Below are positions 35,741 to 48,149 of a stretch of 64,000 nucleotides of DNA, piece after piece. Both the position numbers and the translations under genes were made by a program. The notes beneath the pieces were generated by a model that saw only the letters and a list, made by a program, of their open reading frames with translations, did not search any database and was not told the DNA's origin. Source of the DNA: Loxodes magnus (taxonomy: Eukaryota; Ciliophora; Karyorelictea; Loxodida; Loxodidae); assembly GCA_946699065.1 (NCBI GenBank), contig CAMPDV010001586.1:1-64000 (forward strand), written 5' to 3'. How positions within the stretch are numbered: position 1 is the first letter of the stretch; each line of letters begins with the position of its first letter.

Positions 35741-37381
35741 TTTAAGTTTAATAAAAATTAGTTTCTTAATAATTAGTTTAAATAAAATATGAAAAGCATT
35801 AAATTATTAAAAGCAAACTATTTATCTTTCTAATTTATAAGATAAAGTAATTAAGTTATTCATTTTCTTACTACTATTTCAATTATATTTTTTATTTATA
35901 AAGATCCCACTTAAAATAATTAACTAATATCATCTATTGCTTATTTTAGTAATTATAAAAAATAAATTGATAAAAAGTATCCTAAACTATAGGTAACTTG
36001 AATTTATAGTAAACTATAAAATTTTAACAGTATTAGAATTTAAATGAAACTATAAAAGCAAAAGAAGGCTAGTTAGCAAATGAAAAATTTATAGTATAAA
36101 TAGTAAAAATACCAATAATCTGAAATAATTATGAAATATAGAGCTTATTTTACCTCAGCCCCGGGAATTCAGCTGCTATGTTTAAGAGCTGTTAGATTTT
36201 ATTTTACTTTAAGAATATTTTAGAATAAAAAGAAAGAACAAAGCTTAGATAATTAAAGAATGGATGAATAATAAAATTAAGCTTGAAACTAGCTATTTAG
36301 TACTCTATAATACAAGTAAAGAGAAATTGAACATATAAGCTTTAATCTTAAGGTAATTATTCAATAAAATGAAAGCTTAAATAATATAACAAGAACTGAC
36401 TTTTCGAACAAAAAGCAAAACAAAAAAAATTAAATTAAAATTAGAACTTTTGTAAAACAATTTCTAACAAAGCTATCTACGCAAGTTGAAAATACTTAAA
36501 AAACTAATCAATAAAAAAAGGTTAGCTTATGTAAGTATAAACTGCAAATTAATTAAACAATCTCTATATAGTTATGATAAGAAGGTAGTTTCTTCTTTCT
36601 TAAGAAAAAATGAAACTGTAATTTGATGAAAATAGGAATCTGATCAAATATCTAACTTCACTTTAAGACTAAAATAATAGATAAAAGAAAATAAGAACTT
36701 AAAGAAAAGTTGAACAGAATCTTAATAATGAAAAAGGGGATAGTAAATTTAATTTGCTAAGTTTCATATAAAATTCTAAGGTTCCACTCCTGTTTAACTA
36801 AAAATATAATTAATTAAAATAGAAAGAAGTAGTATAAAGTAGTTCAAGCGAAGATAGGTAGGTTGGAAGTGATACATTATTATAATGCTAAAGAAGAAGC
36901 TCAATTATAAAAATCTACCATCAAGGGATATGAGCTAATTTAATAATTAGCCATCTATTAAAGTTAAGTGATTTAAAGAATCCAGGAAAATTTAAGATTA
37001 AGATTAAGATTAAATGAGAGTTAACAGTTATGCTAAAAAGCCGGTTAACGTCGGTGTTACTTCTGGACGGGTTTTTTTGACGGTTTTCCTTCCGCCGTGA
37101 CACTCTTCTAGGCTGTATGTCACTCTGAGATCAGTCATTAAGAAAATCTTGAATATAAATGTGCGCCCTTGGGTCTTTCTAGTTCATTTCTTCTGGCGTC
37201 AATTTCCTATCCAGGAAAATAAAATTTAAACTTAAAGAGAGAAAAAGAATTGTTTTAAAAAATTGAAGAATATAAATTGAAGTTCAAGATTAGCTGCTAA
37301 TAATTTATTTACAGTTTAAAATAAAAGATAACTAAAAATCTGAATGAAAGGCAATAGAGATTTTTTAGTTTAAGAATATTT

Positions 37382-40300
37382 ATGCTGCTATTTTTAAAAT
37401 ATCCGCATAAAGCCAAAATTTATGCGGTAGGAGGATTTATATACGGTGTAGGCAAAATTTTACTTAGATTATGGTACTGGAGAATGTTTAAATCAAATTT
37501 AAAGAGTAAGAAAGAGCTTTTAGTTATTTCATTAGGATCTACCCCAAACGAAGGTTCAGAAAGTCTCTTTAAGCATCTCGAGTGTTGGATACTTAACTGT
37601 TCTTAAGCAAAAAATAAAGATACATTAATACTCCACAATTACTAAATCCACACAAAGAGAAGATTATTAAGAAGAATTAAGGAAACGCAAAACTTTAAAA
37701 CCTTACAAAAATCCTTGTATCTCGCTATAAAGACATAAAGCAAAGCATCGGAAATTATAATAAGCATTTCTCTACTGAGTAGACAACAGGTACCTCTTCT
37801 TAATTTAAAAGCTGCTTTGGCTTTTTTAACAAGTTTATGTAATATATTCTTTTTTCAGATTTTAAATTGTATATAATTTACTCATCCTACTTTCTACCTG
37901 TAATAGTTCTAGAAAATCTTAAAGTATTAATTCTAGAACTAAACATTATTAAATTTAAAATCTGCTACGCATTTCTCTTATCCCTGGCTGTATTTTTTGC
38001 TTTTATTTCCATTTTCTTTGACAAGGTGTCTTAATTTCCTTTCCTTAAAAGCTACTTTATAATCATTTTCTTCAGTAGTTTTAGCTTTCCTTAGTACTTT
38101 CTGTATAGGTTCTTATTTTTATAACTGAAGTAATATTCTTTCAAATTCTAATAATAATTTGGAACTGCTTGAATCCCTTTTATTCGGCGATGCAACAGGT
38201 TTTTAAAAGCTTAAAATTTAATCTAGTCACTCATTAACTTTATTGATAAGAACTTAAATAGCATTAAATTAAACTAAATTTATGAGTTTTATTTCTGAGA
38301 AATTAAAGAGTATTCTAATTATTTTTATTCTTTAGCTTACTTTGCTTTCCTAATTTTTATCATTACTAATTTTACTTTTCAATCTATCACTTATATCTTA
38401 ATTATTCTTATCTTTTCGACAGCATTTATATTTTTACTTTAGTTATTATCTATGAGTTGATTAAAGTTTAGCTAGTCAGATAAAATTATATGGATTTATT
38501 CTCAAGAAACTATTAATTACTTACAGTAGTTTTATTATTTTTCTTTTATTACTCTTGCAAGTTTTATTTTGAGACTCGTTAGATTAAAAAAATGTAAAGG
38601 ATTTCACTTAGTTACTTCACCAAGGATAGCAAAATCCGTCTTCCTTAATTAGTCATTTTAATTCATAAAATTGCTATATATATTCATTTGCTTAACTTTA
38701 GCCTTCATAGTTGGAAAGACTGCTGTATACTCTTAACTTTTATTTTTTTCTAACTTTAGTAAATTCATTTTTGTTTATTGGTTATTATAATGATAAAACT
38801 TTTCATCGTATGGAGCTTTTAGATCCTAATGTTTTTTTTAAGAAGAGAGGAGATGAAGATTTTCATAGACTAAATGGATCCTAGCTAACCTGTAGAGAAT
38901 TACTAAGAGATCTGCATATCTCTAGAAACTGATCCTGATTTTCTGCTCTAAGAGGTAAATATAATTATTTTTTAAGCTACAAGCAAATATACTTAAGTAT
39001 TTAAATCTCTTTAAATAAGCCTTCTTATCGGTTTGCTATTTCATTTTGTCACCTAAAGATGAACATTCTATCCAGTCAGCTAACTTAAAAAGTAGTTTTT
39101 CTCTTTTATCTACTTAAATACAAACTATCAATTTAATTCTTCTATCTATTTTATAATTTTCTTCTGTAGTTTGTTCTTAAGCTAGCTGGCATAAAGCTCT
39201 TCTTTTTACTGTTACTTTTATTTTTCTAAAAGATATAATATTTAATCTTAGTTCGAGTAATATTTAAGATTAAAGTGTTCTATCACATGTCTATCTTTTC
39301 AAGACTAATCGAGCTTTAAAACTGAACTGGCATTTTCTTTTAAGACTTATTTTCATTATACGAAGTCTTAAGTGTAACCAGTTACGACTATCTTTTCCTT
39401 CCTTTCAGATTTAAATTTTTTTTAATGGATAGCTTTGATATCTCCAAGAGTACAGAAATTCAAGAAATTTCCAAGATTTAGTTATGAACAGCTATCAACT
39501 TTTTCGGTTAACTTTAAGGGATTTTAACTTAAGTTGAGATTCTGTAAAGATTGAAATCAGAAATATTTGATATATTTCCTTGATATTATTTTAGTGATAG
39601 TATTAATGTTGCTTCCTACTAAAATAATCAGTTATCATCTAGCTATTCTATTCATTTACTTTCCTAGTTTAGATTTACAAGGTTCGTGAAACTCTTAAGT
39701 TAGCTTTATTACTTTTATAATTTTGCTTCTCTGATAGGTCTGTCAGATATTAAGTCTTTCCTAGAAAAAAAGTTGGCTTATTTTTTCTATCCTGTGAATG
39801 AAATTCCTTAATTTAAAAATTACGGCAGTATAGCTTAGACAAGAAATTTCCACTTGTAACAAAAATTCTTGACTAACTAATCTCGGTAATAACTAGATTC
39901 TATTCTCAATACTTCTTAAGAATCGTAACTCACATCGATTGGTTCCTTTTGACTCAATTATTTTAACAGTTCATATAATCAGCATTCAAAAAGTTATAAC
40001 CAAGATACAGCACTTTCAACTTTTGGTATTCCTAGACTTCATCTCGAAAGATAAATCGACTATACTAATGTCTAGCTCAATAAGTTAGTCTGAAGTCAAA
40101 CTCTTTTAAGGATTCAAAGCTAACTTGGTGTTTCTAGGTTAAATTATCTCAAGATCTTAAGAAATCTCAGTAGTAATAGAAGAAATGTTGTTACTCTGTA
40201 GCAAAAGTGCTCTAATGATACTAAGGAATGAAAGAATAGTCTGTTAGAATTAATAGGATAAATATACAGTTAAATATTTTTAATTATTGATGCTCTAAGA

Positions 40301-40792
40301 AGAATTATCTGACATTTAAGATCTATAGATACTACAAAATAAAAATAGTGTAAGATTAGTCTAAATGATTAAAGTAAAAGGGATTGCTATTTTGTATGTA
40401 TATAGAAAATAATAATCAATAAGAATGGTTTAGATTATAATGAATAATATACTAAGAAGTTTATTGGATTTAGTATTTATAAGTATAAGATTATGCTAGT
40501 TGCTAACTATAAATCATTATTATTAAACTTATTATAAAAGGATATAGTTAAAGTGTTTACTATTTAGTAACGGTAAAATAAATAGGAAGAAGTATGTATT
40601 CTAGATAATTTATTTATAATGTACGTTTGTTGTAGTCATAAAGGGTTGATGTTGAGTTAATGGATTAAATCAGATACTTGATTTATTTAGAAAATTTCTA
40701 GGTAAAAAAATTGTAAACTTAGTATCTAAATAAGATGGAAAAATTATAAATATATAGTTGATGGTAGAAATAAGATAATATGGGTTAGTTGA
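37382..40792 (+). CDS. Putative polytopic membrane protein, unrecognised
   Basis: One frame of 1137 codons from ATG 37382 to TGA 40790-40792. The same frame is open upstream to 35522, so the start is unsure. About 5-8 hydrophobic segments are seen, for example YPWLYFLLLFPFSL, VVLAFLSTFCIGSYFY, LIILLFN-type runs near 38340, FIIFLLLLLQVLF, LNFYFFLTLVNSFLFIG and LKLAGIKLFFLLLLLFF. They are separated by polar parts with clear coding character (DPNVFFKKRGDEDFHRLNG, LTCRELLRDLHISRNW), and a long hydrophilic C-terminal region follows from about 39425. In-frame TGA (about 13) occur at roughly a Trp frequency. A degenerate copy of part of it lies at 41560-41800. No family recognised; a transporter or channel is possible. 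The GC content of the three codon positions looks flat, which lowers confidence. Confidence 0.4.
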
Positions 40793-41998
40793 TAAATAAT
40801 ATAAGTAAGAGAATAAGTAGATACGTATTAGAGTTATAATGCTGATGTAATAGAATTAATAAAGGTAATTAGTTATTTCTAGATGTTTATTAACTTTAAT
40901 TTAAAGCTTTCATCTATCATGTAACCATTACATATTCATATTATATCATACAGATATGCATTACTATCTTTCTCTTTATTATTCGTTATACTATTCCTCG
41001 CTAAATTAATTAAGATGCTAAGTATGTGGAGAGATCTTACTGTATTAAATTGCCAGAAAATTTAAATAAATTATTTAGTGAATAATAGATTTAAGATTTT
41101 TGGGACCATTAAATCAGCAAGAAGTCAAAGATAAAAAAGGAAACTTGCTTAGGAGACAAAACTAGATCCAAAGAAGAGAAAAACTAAAAAACAAACCTCA
41201 TTAATCTGAACAGTATTAAGATAATTAAAGAAGTTTAGGATTGCTAATAAATAATTTTAAATATTAAAATCATTATGCACTAAAATAAATTTAGGCGGAA
41301 TTTTACAAAGCTTAAGTTAGGTTATTTGTATAACTTTATTTTTTAAATATTAAAGAAAAAGTTATTTAAACTTAATAGAGTAAACCAATAACTTATATAG
41401 CTTAATTGCATAGCATATCTTATGTATTTATTACATTTCACTTTTAAAATAATCAAGATAAAATGGCTGAAAAATCAGAATTTTTTTCATTTCTAAGTTT
41501 GATTTTTGTCTTTAAGTATTAATATCTCATAATATACCTCTTTCTTTCAGGTTTGTATAGTTAAGACTAATTATTAGCTTTTTCAGTTATTTTTAGTTGA
41601 TAAGTGAGAAGTCTTGGATGTGATTATAACTTAAGTTAAGATTTTGTAATGATTAGAAATATTTGTTATTTTTCTTTGATATTCTATCACGCGTATTAAT
41701 TTAGTTTTCTACTAGAGGCTAGTATAGGTATCATGTAGCTATTATACTAAATTTTTATTTAAGGCTTACTAATTTCGCGATATTTTCCTAAAATTATCTT
41801 ATCCCTTGGCTATGTAACAAAATATTCTATCTAAAATATTTTAGAGGGAAAATTCTTCCATTTTATATATTAATTTTAATAGTAATTATTCTTCTATTTA
41901 CTAAGTATTAAGTTAATAAAATAATACTATTAATATCTAAGTATCTCTTAAGCCAAAAATTTAGTTTCTTTTAATTTTTAGTTTATTCAAAAAATAAA
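40793..41998. other. Intergenic region with a degenerate duplicate
   Basis: AT-rich. It contains the degenerate duplicate at 41560-41800 (separate entry) and a short coding-like plus-strand patch at 41105-41270 (PLNQQEVKDKKGNLLRRQN) of unknown origin. Otherwise nothing recognised. Confidence 0.4.
41560..41800 (+). pseudogene. Degenerate partial duplicate of 39470-39690
   Basis: The two stretches align by eye with many substitutions and small indels. Shared blocks include AACTTAAGTTRAGATTYTGTAA, then GATTRAAAT..ATATTTG, TTGATATT, TAGT/TTTTCTACTA, and ATCATSTAGCTATT. The second copy is broken in every frame, so it looks like an old segmental duplication of part of the putative membrane protein gene that has decayed. 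Confidence 0.5.
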
Positions 41999-43783
41999 AT
42001 GCAAGCATCTTAATGTATAGCTTGTGAAGAAGAGTTCAACTAAGAGCTTAAAAAGCCTAGAAGATGTGATTGTGGATGTATTCTTTGTGAGACATATTTG
42101 AAAGGTTTCTACAAAGTTTAAATGAATTTCATATGCAACAATCATAACATTATCACTGATAAACCAATTGAAGAATTAGAAATACTAAATTTACATCTTT
42201 AAGAGGAGTCCAAATAAAACTAATTGAGTATATGTTAGTAGCATAATGAGATTCTATCATTGTATTGTCTGAGTGACAGTGCATTAATATGTGAAAAATG
42301 TCAATAGGAATCTCATAAGAATCATCAATGTGGTAGATAAGAGGAGATCGTTCTTATATGTAAGTTCGTATGTAAATGACTTTGAGTGCTATAAAGGAGA
42401 GGTTGAAGCAATATTCTTCTGTTTTAGGTCAATGATAAAAGTAGTTGGCTGATGATTATGCGATAAATAGAGATAAGATAATGTAGATCTATGATAAAAT
42501 CAAGAGAAGTTTAGAGTAAGCATATGAGGAGGTGGTAATAAGAGTATAGGACTAAGGTGAATAGTGTAGGTAGGAAATGGGTTAAAATAATCTTTTTGAA
42601 AGACTAAAGAGTATTGGACTAATGTAATAGGTTACTATATAGTAATGTGAGAAAAAGAAGGTGGAGATAGAGAGATTGGAGGTATAGTTGTAAGAGAAGT
42701 GAATAAAGGATGAGTAGAAATATTCTAAGTATAAGGCTATTCTTAGTTTATAGAATATGGAAGTTTAAGTCTTTGAGAAAATGATAAAGGAGATTCAGCC
42801 ACTATAGGAGTTGCGAGTTAGAGAATAGAAATCATTTTTTTAGAGAACTATATAGCATTTATGAAAGGAGTTATAGTTGTAGGCTAAATCATATGAGAGT
42901 GTAAAAAAGGAAAGTGAAGAATAAATATAAAAGTTGCTTTAGGTAATAAGAGATAAGGAAATGTTGTTGACTGACTTGAAGTAATAAATATCTCGTAACT
43001 AGAAAGTAATAGAGGATCAATAATTATAAATAAAGAGTTTGATCTAGTAGTAGAATGCTATCTTATAGTAAAAAGATTTCGAGTTATAAGGATATAAAGA
43101 TAAGTTAGAGGAATAATCTAAGAGTTTGAGTGAGTAAATAAAAAGTTTATCGAGTGAGTGTGTTTAATATAAATTGCGAATAAGTGATTTGTTGTAGGTT
43201 GTTTAAGAGAAGGATTAGAGGAATATATCTTAATAGTAGTAGTATGAAAAGCAAGATTTATAGAAAGACTAAAGGATAAGAGAGTTGTAGAATGAGCTTG
43301 ATCTTTAGAGAGAGGACAATGATAATTTAAGGGTTTAAATCAATAAATTGAGTGAGTAAAATAGTTAGAGAGAGTGATTTGAGTGAGCTTGTTGAGGCTA
43401 ATAATAATAATATTTTATAGAATCGTGAGTTGGGTTAGTAGATAGAGAGTTTGCGATAGGAGAGATCTAATTTGGAGAACTAGATATAAAGTTTATCGGA
43501 GGAAAGAAAATAGTTAACGAGTTAGTTGAATGAGTTACGAGCAAGGATAATGAAATATGAAACCATAATATCGATAGTATCTCCGAATAATAAATCTGTG
43601 AAGCTTGTGGTTAAGCAAGACACTACTATCGGATAACTAAAGGACATGATAGAATAATAAACTAAGTTATACGAATGGTCATTGGACATCTATAAGAATG
43701 GCAATAAGTTAGAGAAATATTAGACAATGGAATCTTTAAAGATAATGGATGGGGAATAGTTAAAAGGTTATACTTGCATTTGA
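41999..43783 (+). CDS. RING/B-box/coiled-coil (TRIM-like) protein with C-terminal ubiquitin-like domain
   Basis: About 586 residues, TGA 43781-43783. The N-terminal RING-like finger reads CIAC..CDCGCILC..CNNH (42014-42150). A B-box-type finger follows, C-x2-H..C-x2-D..C-x2-C..H-x2-H (about 42233-42325: CQQHNEILSLYC, ICEKCQQESHKNHQ). A ~380-residue Q-rich coiled coil comes next (QKVIEDQQLQIKSLIQQQ), then a C-terminal ubiquitin-like fold (VKLVVKQDTTIGQLKDMIE, WSLDIYKNGNKL, LKIMDGEQLKGY). The RING suggests E3 ubiquitin ligase activity. In-frame TGA are read as Trp (GQWQKQL, QHLWKEL). Two frame changes exist: one near 42355-42390, which a 23-nt GT-AG intron (GTTCGTATG...TTTGAG) would exactly repair, and a one-base shift near 43340. 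UBL at the C-terminus of a TRIM layout is unusual. Confidence 0.75.
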
Positions 43784-44848
43784 TTACCTTGATGGGGATT
43801 TATCTATGATGATTTGTGGAAATTTGGTTCTAAATATGATTTAAAAGGTTTAGGTAGAAAATCTAATGAATGGGAATGTAAGGTAATAGTAATAGATAAT
43901 TGGTAGTTAATTTGAAGTTTGAAGCATATGAAAAATAAGATAGGTTTAAATAAAGCAGAAAGAATTAAAATTAGAAGCTAAGTAAAATAATAGATAGTTA
44001 GTAACTTAAACATGTTTTGCATCTATTATTACATTTCCAGAATATACTAATAAAGATTTAGAAAAGCTTAATTTAAATTATAATTAACTTAATCTTGCAA
44101 CTTCAAACACATTTTTCTCATAGCAGCATAGATCTTTACTCAATTTAAGCTATAAATTCATAAACTTTTGTGATTGTTTTTAAAAATATGACTAGCTACG
44201 AACTATAAGGTAAAACTAAGAAAAAATAAAAAAGAAAAGTAAATTGAAGTAATTTAATAAGTGCTAATATCATTTGGTAATTAAGACAGCTTATTCTTTT
44301 TAATATGCTTCGTCATTTCTTTAAAAAAGAATGGATTAGTAAAAGAGATGATTAAGCACTAAATAAAAGCTTAATTAAAAGCTAATAAAGTATATAAATT
44401 TAATAGATAGTAAAATTAAACCTAAAATAATCCTTAATATTAAAATAATCCTTAGTGTTGAGAGGCACACAAATATATTTCCATTTTTCTTAAACAACAA
44501 GATAGATTTATTATAAGTAAAGAACTTCTATTTTATTTCTAAAAATTAAAAGAAAGCCCATATATAAAAAGTCTTTAGTGCTAAAATAATAATCTTAATA
44601 GGTTTTTTAATAACTATCTGATTAAATAGTTTGAAATATGCTTCAAATATTAAATAGAGATATGAATAAAGAAAGCATATCTATTTATACTTTTAGTTAT
44701 AGTTATATAATCTCAAACTTATTTAATAACTAAAGCTATTAATTCACTAATCCCTTCATAGTTAACTATAATCCTTTTATTTATAATACTGACTAACTTT
44801 CTTTTTATGCTTTAGAGTATAAAATGCAGGAGTAATATAGCTTCTTAT
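43784..44848. other. AT-rich intergenic region
   Basis: Nothing recognised in about 1 kb; low-complexity AT with no domain-bearing frame on either strand. Confidence 0.45.
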
Positions 44849-45830
44849 TCATTAAATTGGAAAATAAAGGATTATTTATTAGTATTAATAGATGTAAATT
44901 GTCTATCTAACTTGTTAGCCTAAGAGTAACTTAGAGCTTCATTCTTTAATACTCTTCTCTATTTTTAATCTAACTTAAGCAAGTCTAAAAAGGCTTACTT
45001 CACTTCTTGAAGCATTAATTTTTACTTGATATTGAAATAAGCTTTTGTATAGTTATTGCATTTTCTACTCTTCTTCATTTGGTTGATTTTATTCATTTAC
45101 TTAGACTAAATATATCTTCCTTCACTCTACAACTAAGCTTCTTAATCTCAAGTCCTAATTTGGTAAAATATCAAAAACTTCTAAAATATCTTCAGTATTA
45201 CTAACTCTCAACAGATCTGCTTTATTTTTCATCCATGAACTAAATAACTCCTTGCTTGAACTACCAGTTTTCAGACTTTTTTCCCTTTCAGCATAACTTA
45301 TAATTATTAAGCTTTTATACCTTAGACATTTCTTCTTTAATACTCTAATATTTGAGCACTTTCTGTTCATTCTTAGGAATTTGCTGATGCTTTTGCTTTT
45401 GAACTTAGTTCAGAAACTTGAATATTTCTAGCTAAATCTAAGAAATTAAGTAGCTGATGTAGCTATATCAATTAGACTGCGTTTATTGATAAGTTTTTAT
45501 TTAGCTTTTTGATATTCACGCATTTCTTGCTCCATCAAAAGCTTAAATTAAAAGAGTAAGGCATTCACTTATATCTCATAACTGTAGCTTTATTGTCATG
45601 CTGATGTATACCAACAACAGACTATTAGAAGGATTTTCCCATTTAAATTCTTTCTTACACATTACCTGAACTGGAAAAATATCTTAGCCTAACCTCTTAA
45701 TTGCTATTTACACTATCAATTCTAGAATAATCTAACACTCTTTTCCATACCAAAGCTATATAATTTTTCCTTTAACTAAAAAGATTATACCCTTTACCCT
45801 GTAATCAACAAAGAATGAAAAATGAATGAA
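44849..45830 (-). CDS. Unrecognised protein gene, one frameshift, 5' end uncertain
   Basis: From ATG 45535 to TGA 44849 the frame gives 228 residues with strong coding character (MEQEMREYQKAKQKLINKRS, SSKELFSSWMKNKADLLRVS, TEDILEVFDILPNQDLRLRS, QPNEEEQKMQQLYKSL). Upstream, in the next frame, 45545-45830 reads equally well (NYIALVWKRVLDYSRIDS, VVGIHQHDNKATVMRYKWMP), so the gene probably extends to about 45830 with a one-base error in the T-run AGCTTTTGATGG near 45537. A possible splice acceptor (TTCTTTGTTGATTACAG) lies at the 5' side. Mostly helical and charged; no family recognised and no membrane segment. Confidence 0.5.
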
Positions 45831-45969
45831 GTAATAAGCAAGCTAAAAGGATTAAAACCTTAAACTAGTAAAGTATTAGACATAAATAAGTGTATTTAAT
45901 GCTTAGATTATTAAACTTAACTTTATTTTACTAGTTAGCCAATTAATAATACCTAATTTAATAAATTCA

Positions 45970-46999
45970 ATGCCTTCTACCAAGCTAATTAGTAAATTAT
46001 TGCCTGTCCTAAACAGTTTAGTCGCTTTAGTGATGCTTGCAGCAAAAAATAACGGAAGAGCTTTGATGGGAAAATTTTAGTTTCAAGAAAGTGCTGAAGA
46101 ATCATAGATTTAATTCCAAGCCTTCGATAAGAAATCCAACAAGACTTATAGTTCTTTCTAAGAGATATAGCAAAGATACAATATTTTCCATGACAACTAT
46201 TACTGGATTAAAGTCTAGAACTAGAGAAACATGATCACAAGATTCGCAGTTAACTACTTCGCTGATTTGACTAACGAAGAATTCTGAAAGACTTGCTTAG
46301 GATACAAGGATACTTAAACAGGGCATAGAACTACATATATGAATATATATAAAATGTTGTTGATTCTCTTGATTGGGAATTGAAGGGAGCTTTAACATCT
46401 GTCAAAGATTAAAACCAATTCATAAGCTGCTGTGCTTTCAGTGCTGTAGAAGTTGGGAAGGAGCTTACTTCCAAAAGACTGGACAATTGATATCCTTCTC
46501 TGAATAAGAATTAGTTGACTGCTCTATTTCATTTTGCAACCAAGGAGGCAACGGTGGATGATGGACTCTGCCTTCCAATATTGGCAATAGAATAGTGAAG
46601 AGACTGAACCAGATTATCCATACACTGGTTTAGAGGGAAGCTGCAAATATGATTCGTCCAAGATTATTATCTGAATAGCAAACTTTGTAGAAGTTATCTC
46701 TAATGAAGCTGCTTTGAAAAATGCAGTAAATGGACATATTGTCTCAGTTGCCGTTGATATTTCAAATAGGTCATTCTATTCTCGAGACTTTTATAATGGA
46801 TAATGCTCATCTTAACCATGGTGTAAATCTTGTTAGTTAAGGTGCTAAAAATGGACAAAACTACTTGAGAATCAATAATTCGTGTGGTACATAATGAGAA
46901 GAGAAAGGATATAATAAATAGAAGAGAACCGATTCAAGCGCTTTAGTTGGACAATATCAAGTTGCCTCAACTGATGAAGCCAATGAGCATGTAGACTAA
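45970..46999 (+). pseudogene. Papain-family (cathepsin L-like) cysteine protease, decayed
   Basis: The plus strand reads as a preproprotease in pieces. There is a signal-like N-terminus (LLPVLNSLVALVMLAA), an I29 inhibitor propeptide (RFAVNYFADLTNEEF), then the mature part: VDSLDWELKGALTSVKDQNQ, active-site region FISCCAFSAVE, ISFSEQELVDCS, NQGGNGG, DYPYTGLEGSCKYD, NHGVNLVSQGAKNGQNYLRI and NNSCGTQWGEKGY. The Gln, Cys, His and Asn catalytic positions are present. However, the neighbouring Trp (SCW) and the Trp of NSW are both Cys, a disulphide Cys is Phe, and at least four frame changes occur (about 46340, 46475, 46560, 46820). This is far worse than neighbouring genes, so I call a pseudogene. 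GTQWGEKGY and EEFW use TGA. Confidence 0.75.
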
Positions 47000-47320
47000 A
47001 TTGTTGTTTTTTTTCAATTAAATAATAATAAATAAAGTGGTAAGCCAACTTAGGTATAGCCACTTAATTAAACTACTATATCTCTTCAATTTCTTCGTTT
47101 TAGACATAGCTAACATAATACTTTACATTCTGTATCGCAATCATTTTTTTCGAAGTTATATCTCTAATATTTCATCAGCAAATTTTATTTATCTATATAT
47201 AGCAAATAATAAATTTACCATTTTATGTCTTTATAATTAGGTTTTTACTAAGATTAAACATTCTTTCTAGTCTCTTGTTTAGTTTCTATTTAAAGAGTTC
47301 TAATTTACATAGGCACAATA

Positions 47321-47750
47321 TCATTGAATTTGAGCTTGATATATGATGATTATATAGCATTATTATGGATAAGGAGGTAGTTTAACTTTATAGATTTGCT
47401 TTCAGCTTATTTTTAGTTGACTTTTTATATTTACTTGAACTTCTTCTCTGCTTTGGATGTTCTAATTCACTCTTTTTATTTAATCGAAAGTCTTAGCATC
47501 ATCGATAAAATTTTAAATTGGTTTAGCTTCAGCACTAGAATTGATTATTTAAGACTAAATAGCAAACTTTAAGCTGATAAAGTAAAAGCTTAACTTTCTT
47601 CCTGTCTTCAGAGATTGAGTTTGTCATAATTCTCTTAGAGCCTTTAAAGGAAGCATTTATCACATCCAGTCTATTCTTCTAAAAGGTCTAAATAAAGCTA
47701 ATTTTTATTCCTAATCTTAACTATATTTCTTAGTCTAAAAGCTGTTATCA
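47321..47750 (-). CDS. Coding-like fragment, unrecognised
   Basis: The minus-strand frame ending at TGA 47321 reads with coding character over about 140 codons (LPLKALRELWQTQSLKTGRK, NSSAEAKPIQNFIDDAKTFD, NQNIQSREEVQVNIKSQLKI). No start, domain or family is recognised, and other frames look partly coding in its upstream half. It may be the end of a small gene or a relic. Confidence 0.25.
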
Positions 47751-48149
47751 TGTAACTCTATTCTAAGGCAACATTTCATATGATAGATTGGTCTCTTAAG
47801 GAAGGATAGCGAAGAGACAGTAAAAGGTAGTAATTAGATGGGAATAAGTTAGTAAGGGATTTTGAAGTAAAGGGTAGATAGGAATAGAATAAAGGTAGGT
47901 GGGTAACTTAATAGTATCTAAAGTAGAGAAATAGATAGTAAGTAGATATAGGTAAGAGTATAAAGTAGAGATGTATATAGTAGTTAATTAAGAAGAATAG
48001 AAGTAACTGATTTAGTAATAGTTAAATATAAAGTATTAGTGTCTTTATAACTATACTTTACTTTAGAATTTACTCTACAATTCTCTTTAGAATTATCTAA
48101 TTACAATGTAAATACCTTATTTCAACCACACTACCTTTTACTATATAAA
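47751..48149. other. Purine-rich spacer before the LRR gene
   Basis: The plus strand is unusually rich in A and G (repeated AGTAG, GATAG, GGTAG) from 47800 to 48000, then pyrimidine-rich to the ATG at 48150. Probably the 5' flank of the LRR gene. No motif recognised. Confidence 0.4.
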
